A stretch of DNA of 9,932 bases, taken from positions 1-9,932 of the forward strand of contig URHR01000068.1 in assembly GCA_900547725.1 (NCBI GenBank), given 5' to 3'. The notes under the pieces are model-generated. The model was given only the letters and a program-made list of their open reading frames with translations. It did no database searches and had not been told where the DNA came from. Positions 6,764 through 9,932 of the stretch are shown here, piece after piece. Each line of letters starts with the position of its first letter. Positions within the stretch are counted from its first letter, which is position 1. This DNA is from an uncultured Eubacteriales bacterium. GTDB lineage: Bacteria; Bacillota; Clostridia; Oscillospirales; CAG-272. Made by a program: the position numbers and the translations under genes.

Positions 6764-6856
6764 AAGTAAGACCCCGTGCTTTACCAGAACCCACTCAGGG
6801 GTTATCCCTTAACCTGATGAAGGAAAAAGCCATGTTGCAGCGGTGAGCGAAAAATT
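6764..6856 (+). other. Candidate structured leader or small RNA of unknown class
   Basis: This is the stretch right after the + promoter's expected start and before the long inverted repeat. It contains ACCCC (6771-6775) and AGGGGTT (6797-6803), which can pair, followed by CCCTTAACCTGATG. A ten-codon-sized mini-frame ATGAAGGAAAAA... ends at TGA 6844-6846, but nothing supports its translation. I cannot match it to 6S, tmRNA, RNase P, SRP or a known riboswitch. GTTGCAG (6835-6841) can pair with CTGCAAC (7084-7090), across the repeat, which would bracket the 189-bp element. Confidence 0.3.
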
Positions 6857-7045
6857 ATCCCCCCTCATCAGTCGCTTACGCGACAGCTTCCCCCCAAGGG
6901 GAAGCCTCTTTGCGAAATTGCATTCGTGTTTTGTATCAACCCGAATCGAGTTAATAGCAAAAGCTGTATTTAGGGAAATAGCACGCTGTACAGCAGGCTT
7001 CCCCTTGGGGGGAAGCTGTCGCGACAGCGACTGATGAGGGGGGAT
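6851..7045 (-). terminator. Possible attenuator/terminator in the nfnAB leader
   Basis: On the - strand the 50-bp stem ends in ...GGGGGGAT and is followed directly by AATTTTT (6857-6851), the hairpin-plus-U-tract form of an intrinsic terminator, located between the probable nfnAB promoter and nfnA. The upstream G-run GGGGGGAT (7084-7077 on this strand) can pair with AUCCCCCC at the start of the 5' arm (7045-7038), an alternative fold. The 89-base loop is long for a terminator, so efficiency is uncertain. Confidence 0.4.
6857..7045. repeat. 189-bp MITE-like element with 50-bp terminal inverted repeats
   Basis: Bases 6857-6906 and 6996-7045 are complementary at 48 of 50 positions; the 89-base centre (6907-6995) has no coding signal. 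Each arm is itself made of smaller palindromes: CTTCCCC/GGGGAAG in both, GTCGC/GCGAC in the left arm, and a perfect 14-bp palindrome at 7015-7028 in the right arm. No target-site duplication is evident and no transposase is present. Sequences of this CTCATCAGTCGC..AGCTTCCCCC kind are, from memory, common intergenic repeats in gut Bacillota; a database count would settle it. Confidence 0.85.
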
Positions 7046-7110
7046 CAATCTGCTCCAACCAAGCGAAACAGCGAGAATCCCCCCTGCAACGCTCCGAGAT
7101 CTTTCTTTTA

Positions 7111-7139
7111 ATTATACTATATTCCGCTCGGAAATGCAA
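7111..7139 (-). promoter_or_regulatory. - strand promoter, probable source of the nfnAB transcript
   Basis: Reading the - strand, TTGCAT (7139-7134) and perfect TATAAT (7116-7111) are separated by 17 bases. The transcript would start near 7104 and reach nfnA after about 410 bases, passing the inverted-repeat element. No better promoter was seen nearer to nfnA on this strand: a TTGACA at 6736-6731 has no fitting -10 downstream. Confidence 0.65.
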
Positions 7140-7183
7140 TAGCGGAAAGCGACAAAATTGCAGGACTGCCCGAAAAAAATTTC

Positions 7184-8356
7184 ATGCCGAAAGGACCGAA
7201 CCCAAATATGGAAACCGATTACCTGAACACAGCGGGCAAGAACGCGGGCGAGATTGCGCGCGACATTGCCGATTTTCTTTCCCTCCCCTGCGTCATTCAC
7301 GGCAAACGCGACATTGACCTCGCCGCGCTCCTGCCCGACCTCAATATGCACGAGCAGTTCTCCTTTGCGCTCCTGATGGAGGCTTACACGCAAGGGTGGA
7401 CCCCGGACGCCGCCGAGCAGTTCTTCCGCCATGCCGTCGCACCGTCGGTCGGAGACGCGGTAACCGAGAAGATGCTCGCCCTCTTCCGCGCGCCCGAGAG
7501 TCGCGAATTCGGCGTTGCGGTGGTCAAATACGGCTACGGCTTCGACCTCACCGTCCCCTCCTACTGGTCGTCCTGCCTCAAGTTGGCGATTCAGGCAAAA
7601 GCAGTTCCCGCGCTGATGAATTACCTCAAGCTGTTCATGATCTGCCTGACCGAATTCGCCTACATGGACGGCAGAAAACCGAAGGAAACCTACGCGTGGA
7701 ACTACTATCAGACGTTTGAAAAGATTCTGGACGACCTTGAAAAGCCCGACCTGCCGCCGTCGCTCCCCGTAACGGTCTGCGCGGTGGGCGGAAGCTCGGG
7801 CAAGCGCGAGAATCAGACCTACTTCCTCTCGCTCGGCGTGGATCTGCGAAACCCGAATGCCGACCGTGCCCTGCAGGATATCAAGGTCGACATCACGCTG
7901 AAGGATCGCGAGGGCAACGTCATCGACATCATCGGCGACCGCGTCAGCACGGTTGACCCCGGGGCGGTGTTCCACTACGGCATTACGCGGCGGGTGCGCG
8001 GCGCGGCAGTGGCGGAAATCCATGCGAAAGCCCGCGCGGGCGCGTTCCTGCCTGCCGAGACTGCCGTCACGCGCGGCGTGAAACTCGAGAAGGTCAGCAT
8101 CAAGCGGGACGAGCACTACGAGATTCTCAAGGGAACGCTGGTCAGCACCTATGCGCACGACCTGCCCGCGTTTGCGCTGCACTATCAGTATCTGAACAAG
8201 CAGAACAAGATTGTGGGCGGCGGGTGCGAATGGTTCTTCGACGGACTGAAGGCGGGAGAGGAAAAACCGTTCCGCGCAGGCTGCAGCGTTCCGATCCCCG
8301 GCGCGGCGCGCATCGTTTACAGCATCGACTTCGATCTGAAAGGCTTTCGGGGGTGA
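7184..8356 (+). CDS. Protein of unknown function, helical N-terminal half and beta-sandwich-like C-terminal half
   Basis: I do not recognise this 390-residue protein. There is no signal peptide or membrane segment, so it should be cytosolic. Residues about 15-190 look helical (LNMHEQFSFALLMEAYTQGW, then WNYYQTFEKILDDLE). Residues about 205-390 look like two beta-rich modules resembling FxLYD-type domains: the first runs through YFLSLGVDLRNPNADRALQD, the second through HYEILKGTLVSTYAHDLPAF and ends with VYSIDFDLKGF. The reading frame has the same strong G/C third-position bias as the neighbouring genes, which supports it over the opposite-strand frame covering the same DNA. The start is uncertain: ATG 7184 has no Shine-Dalgarno site, while ATG 7208 has AAAGGA 12 bases upstream. 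It lies between the nfn operon and the ribosomal operon, which gives no functional hint. Confidence 0.75.
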   Translation: MPKGPNPNMETDYLNTAGKNAGEIARDIADFLSLPCVIHGKRDIDLAALLPDLNMHEQFSFALLMEAYTQGWTPDAAEQFFRHAVAPSVGDAVTEKMLALFRAPESREFGVAVVKYGYGFDLTVPSYWSSCLKLAIQAKAVPALMNYLKLFMICLTEFAYMDGRKPKETYAWNYYQTFEKILDDLEKPDLPPSLPVTVCAVGGSSGKRENQTYFLSLGVDLRNPNADRALQDIKVDITLKDREGNVIDIIGDRVSTVDPGAVFHYGITRRVRGAAVAEIHAKARAGAFLPAETAVTRGVKLEKVSIKRDEHYEILKGTLVSTYAHDLPAFALHYQYLNKQNKIVGGGCEWFFDGLKAGEEKPFRAGCSVPIPGAARIVYSIDFDLKGFRG

Positions 8357-8392
8357 AATCCCGCCAAAAGGCGAAAAAATTTGCAAAAATGC

Positions 8393-8421
8393 TTGACAAG
8401 CCGTTTCATTTATGATATAAT
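8393..8421 (+). promoter_or_regulatory. Perfect consensus promoter of the rpsF-ssb-rpsR operon
   Basis: TTGACA at 8393-8398 and TATAAT at 8416-8421 match both sigma-A hexamers exactly with a 17-base spacer, as expected for a highly expressed ribosomal protein operon. Transcription should start near 8428, giving a leader of about 80 bases. It lies 36 bases after the stop of the unknown gene. Confidence 0.93.
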
Positions 8422-8430
8422 ACTCAATTG

Positions 8431-8501
8431 ATACGGGTAAAATACCCGTCTCTCTGCCACGCAAATTCATAAACAGCGTGTGCCGAAAGTCCATAGGGAG
8501 G
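8431..8501 (+). promoter_or_regulatory. Structured rpsF leader, candidate S6:S18 autoregulatory site
   Basis: A 7-bp hairpin ACGGGTA/TACCCGT (8433-8439 and 8443-8449) opens the leader. A second stem CACGC/GCGTG (8458-8462 and 8476-8480) is followed by TGCCGAAAG, placing a CCG trinucleotide (8483-8485) on its 3' side. CTCTC (8450-8454) could pair with GGGAG of the Shine-Dalgarno region (8496-8500). The S6:S18 complex is known to bind a leader hairpin with an exposed CCG in many bacteria; this layout is compatible with that, but the match is by eye only. Confidence 0.5.
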
Positions 8502-8508
8502 AAAACAC

Positions 8509-8928
8509 ATGGAAAACAAGCTCAACTCTTATGAAACCATGTTCGTCGTCAGCCTCGCAAACGGTGATGAAGCCACTGCGGCAACGGTGAACAAGTTCAA
8601 AACCCTCATCGCATCGAACGCGGAAGTCGTTTCGGTTGACGATTGGGGCAAGCGCCGCATGGCATATCCGATTGAGGATATGAATGAGGGCTACTACACG
8701 GTGGTCACCTTCAAGTGCGTTGGGGACTTCCCCACCGAGCTGGAGCGTCTGATGAACATCGACGAAAGCGTGATCCGCGCAATGACCGTGAAACTCGAGT
8801 ACGACGCAAGCGAGCGTGCGGCTGTTCTGGCAGCAAGAAAGGCTGCGGAAGAGGCTGCCCGTGCAGCGGCTGCAGCGGCTGCCGAGGAAGCGGCTGCGAC
8901 TCCCGCAGAAGCAACCGACGCAGAGTAA
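8509..8928 (+). CDS. rpsF: 30S ribosomal protein S6
   Basis: S6 binds 16S rRNA as a heterodimer with S18 in the platform of the small subunit. The 139-residue product shows the family landmarks: YETMFVV near the N-terminus, WGKRRMAYPIEDMNEGYYTVV in the middle and MNIDESVIRAMTVK before the end of the core, about residue 100. Beyond it is an alanine/glutamate-rich tail of about 38 residues, so the protein is longer than the usual 95-100 residue core; C-terminal extensions of this kind vary freely in the family. AGGGAGG lies 7 bases before the ATG. It is first in the rpsF-ssb-rpsR operon, 26 bases ahead of ssb, under a consensus promoter and a leader that may be autoregulatory. Confidence 0.97.
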   Translation: MENKLNSYETMFVVSLANGDEATAATVNKFKTLIASNAEVVSVDDWGKRRMAYPIEDMNEGYYTVVTFKCVGDFPTELERLMNIDESVIRAMTVKLEYDASERAAVLAARKAAEEAARAAAAAAAEEAAATPAEATDAE

Positions 8929-8954
8929 TCGCCCACCGGTAAAGGAGAACCAAC

Positions 8955-9422
8955 ATGGCTAACCTGAACCTGAATAAAGTCGTTCTTGCCGGCAAACTGG
9001 TTGCAGACCCCGAACTGAAGCAGACCGCAAGCGGCATTGCCGTGGTCTCGTTCCGTCTCGCGGTCAACCGTCGGTATCAGTCCAAAGCGGCTGACGGCAC
9101 GCAGCAGCAACCGCAGGCAGACTTCATCAACCTCGTTGCGTGGAGACAGACCGCGGAGTTCATCTCCCGCTACTTCCACAAAGGATCGTCCCTTTGCGTG
9201 ACCGGTTCCATCCAGACGCGCACCTATCAGGATCAGCAGGGACAGAACCGCACAGCAACCGAGGTCGTGGTGGACGACGCAATGTTCGTGGACAGCAAGT
9301 CGGAGGCAGGCGGACAGTATACGCCCGACCCCGCTTACGCCGCTCCCCCCACGTTTGCATCGACCCCCGGCGCAACCCCGAAATTTGAAGAACTGAAAAC
9401 AGATGAGGACCTGCCGTTCTGA
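8955..9422 (+). CDS. ssb: Single-stranded DNA-binding protein
   Basis: This 155-residue SSB protects single-stranded DNA in replication and recombination and recruits partner proteins. The OB-fold covers about residues 1-108 (NLNKVVLAGKLVADPELKQT, then DFINLVAWRQTAEFISRYF and KGSSLCVTGSIQTRTYQDQQ). A flexible Pro/Ala/Gly-containing linker follows, then the canonical acidic tip DEDLPF at the C-terminus, which is the protein-interaction peptide. AAAGGAG lies 7 bases before the ATG. Its place between rpsF and rpsR is the standard Bacillota order. No internal promoter was seen, so expression should follow the rpsF promoter. Confidence 0.97.
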   Translation: MANLNLNKVVLAGKLVADPELKQTASGIAVVSFRLAVNRRYQSKAADGTQQQPQADFINLVAWRQTAEFISRYFHKGSSLCVTGSIQTRTYQDQQGQNRTATEVVVDDAMFVDSKSEAGGQYTPDPAYAAPPTFASTPGATPKFEELKTDEDLPF

Positions 9423-9453
9423 CGCAGGCATCCAATGAGGAGGATTTCATAAG

Positions 9454-9714
9454 ATGGATAGAACAGAAGCAACACCCGTGGTTCGTCCGGCTCGCCCGAT
9501 GAACCGCAGAAGAAAAAAGGTCTGCATTTTCTGCGCAGATAAGGTTGATTTCATTGATTACAAGGACAGCGGCAAGCTGAGAAAGTTCATCAGCGAGAGA
9601 GGCAAGATCCTGCCCCGCAGAATCTCCGGCACTTGCGCAAAGCACCAGAGAGAGCTGAACACCGCAATCAAGCGTGCACGTAACATGGCGCTCCTGCCCT
9701 TCGTGACCGACTGA
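9454..9714 (+). CDS. rpsR: 30S ribosomal protein S18 (zinc-binding form)
   Basis: S18 pairs with S6 in the small-subunit platform. The 86-residue protein has a basic N-terminal part (PMNRRRKK), the core VDFIDYKDSGKLRKFISERG, and the C-terminal KRARNMALLPFV typical of the family. C24 and C27 (CIFC) with C61 and H64 (TCAKH) form a probable zinc site, as in the so-called C+ versions of small ribosomal proteins; many S18 proteins have lost it. GAGGAGG at 9437-9443 precedes the ATG by 10 bases. It is the last gene of the operon, 31 bases after ssb, and an intrinsic terminator follows 8 bases after its stop. Confidence 0.97.
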   Translation: MDRTEATPVVRPARPMNRRRKKVCIFCADKVDFIDYKDSGKLRKFISERGKILPRRISGTCAKHQRELNTAIKRARNMALLPFVTD

Positions 9715-9722
9715 TTCAACCC

Positions 9723-9760
9723 AAAAAGAGATGTCACCCTCGCGGCGGCATCTCTTTTTT
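9723..9760 (+). terminator. Intrinsic terminator of the rpsF-ssb-rpsR operon
   Basis: AAAAAGAGATG (9723-9733) pairs with CATCTCTTTTT (9749-9759) in a perfect 11-bp stem, and the run of T continues to 9760. Extra pairs T-G and C-G extend it inwards around a C/G-rich loop. The A-run on the left arm means it could also work on the opposite strand. Confidence 0.92.
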
Positions 9761-9932
9761 CACCTCACGCCCATCCCCACATAAACCATGCGGAACGACC
9801 CGTGTGTCGTTCCGCCCGTCCATCAACTAACCTGAACCGTTTCTATCCGGTAGAAGCAGCCGGAATTCGCAACGCGGCAAACGGCTACACTCAAAATTCG
9901 AACAAAGTAAAGACAGGATCAAAAATCCCCTT
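9761..9932. other. Noncoding tail of the window with one 10-bp hairpin
   Basis: GCGGAACGAC (9790-9799) and GTCGTTCCGC (9806-9815) form a perfect 10-bp stem around a 6-base loop. The same core, ATGCGGAACGAC, occurs at 3790-3801 in the convergent region, so it may be a dispersed short palindrome. No start codon with a ribosome binding site and no clear promoter are visible up to the window edge. Confidence 0.6.

Noticed and set aside
5816..6769. 317-codon + strand open frame opposite nfnA
   Set aside because: It is a shadow of nfnA, with no Shine-Dalgarno site and no domain signal; nfnA on the other strand has clear flavin, NAD and [2Fe-2S] motifs.
6770..6850. Thiamin pyrophosphate riboswitch on the + strand
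   Set aside because: CCCTTAACCTGAT and a later CAGCG recall its 3' half, but the CTGAGA motif and the expected GGGGTGC pairing are absent and no thiamin gene is downstream.
8357..8392. Terminator between the unknown gene and the rpsF promoter
   Set aside because: Only a 4-bp CGCC/GGCG stem is present, followed by A residues rather than T residues.
7112..8494. 460-codon open frame on the - strand across the unknown gene
   Set aside because: It is the mirror of a strongly G/C-biased + strand gene, starts inside the rpsF promoter/leader region, has no ribosome binding site and reads like a low-complexity Arg/His/Val shadow.

Overview
The window looks like a chromosomal segment of a fairly GC-rich anaerobic member of the Bacillota, probably a gut-type Clostridia (Oscillospiraceae or a relative). 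This is inferred from the rpsF-ssb-rpsR gene order, strong Shine-Dalgarno sites, sigma-A type promoters with 17-bp spacers, an electron-bifurcating Nfn-type oxidoreductase and short dispersed palindromic repeats. No species can be named from sequence alone.

Layout. 1-194: a palindromic repeat cut by the left edge, then a promoter. 195-3569: a two-gene + strand operon for a cytoplasmic family 2 glycoside hydrolase and a membrane phosphoglycerol-transferase/LTA-synthase-like enzyme. 3570-4458: a gene-free convergent region with two inverted copies of a composite double-hairpin element and, nested inside, two inverted copies of another 44-bp repeat. 4459-6691: a - strand operon, nfnA then nfnB, separated by one base. 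6692-7183: a divergent intergenic region whose two best promoters point at each other, with a 189-bp element bearing 50-bp inverted arms between them. 7184-8356: a cytosolic protein of unknown function with a probable beta-sandwich C-terminal half. 8357-9760: a perfect consensus promoter, a structured leader, rpsF, ssb, rpsR and an intrinsic terminator. 9761-9932: noncoding, with one hairpin.

How the genes work together. The Nfn pair would balance NADH, NADPH and reduced ferredoxin. The rpsF-ssb-rpsR operon makes ribosomal proteins S6 and S18 plus single-stranded DNA-binding protein, probably with autoregulation through the leader. The hydrolase and the phosphoglycerol transferase are co-transcribed and may handle glycans or envelope polymers, but no substrate is evident.

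The most unusual regions are noncoding. The nfnA/unknown-gene intergenic region has apparently crossed promoters giving overlapping antisense leaders, with a long hairpin that ends in a U-tract on the nfn strand. The convergent region has paired hairpins whose arms differ between copies yet remain perfectly complementary. No tRNA, rRNA, CRISPR array, transposase or defence gene was seen.
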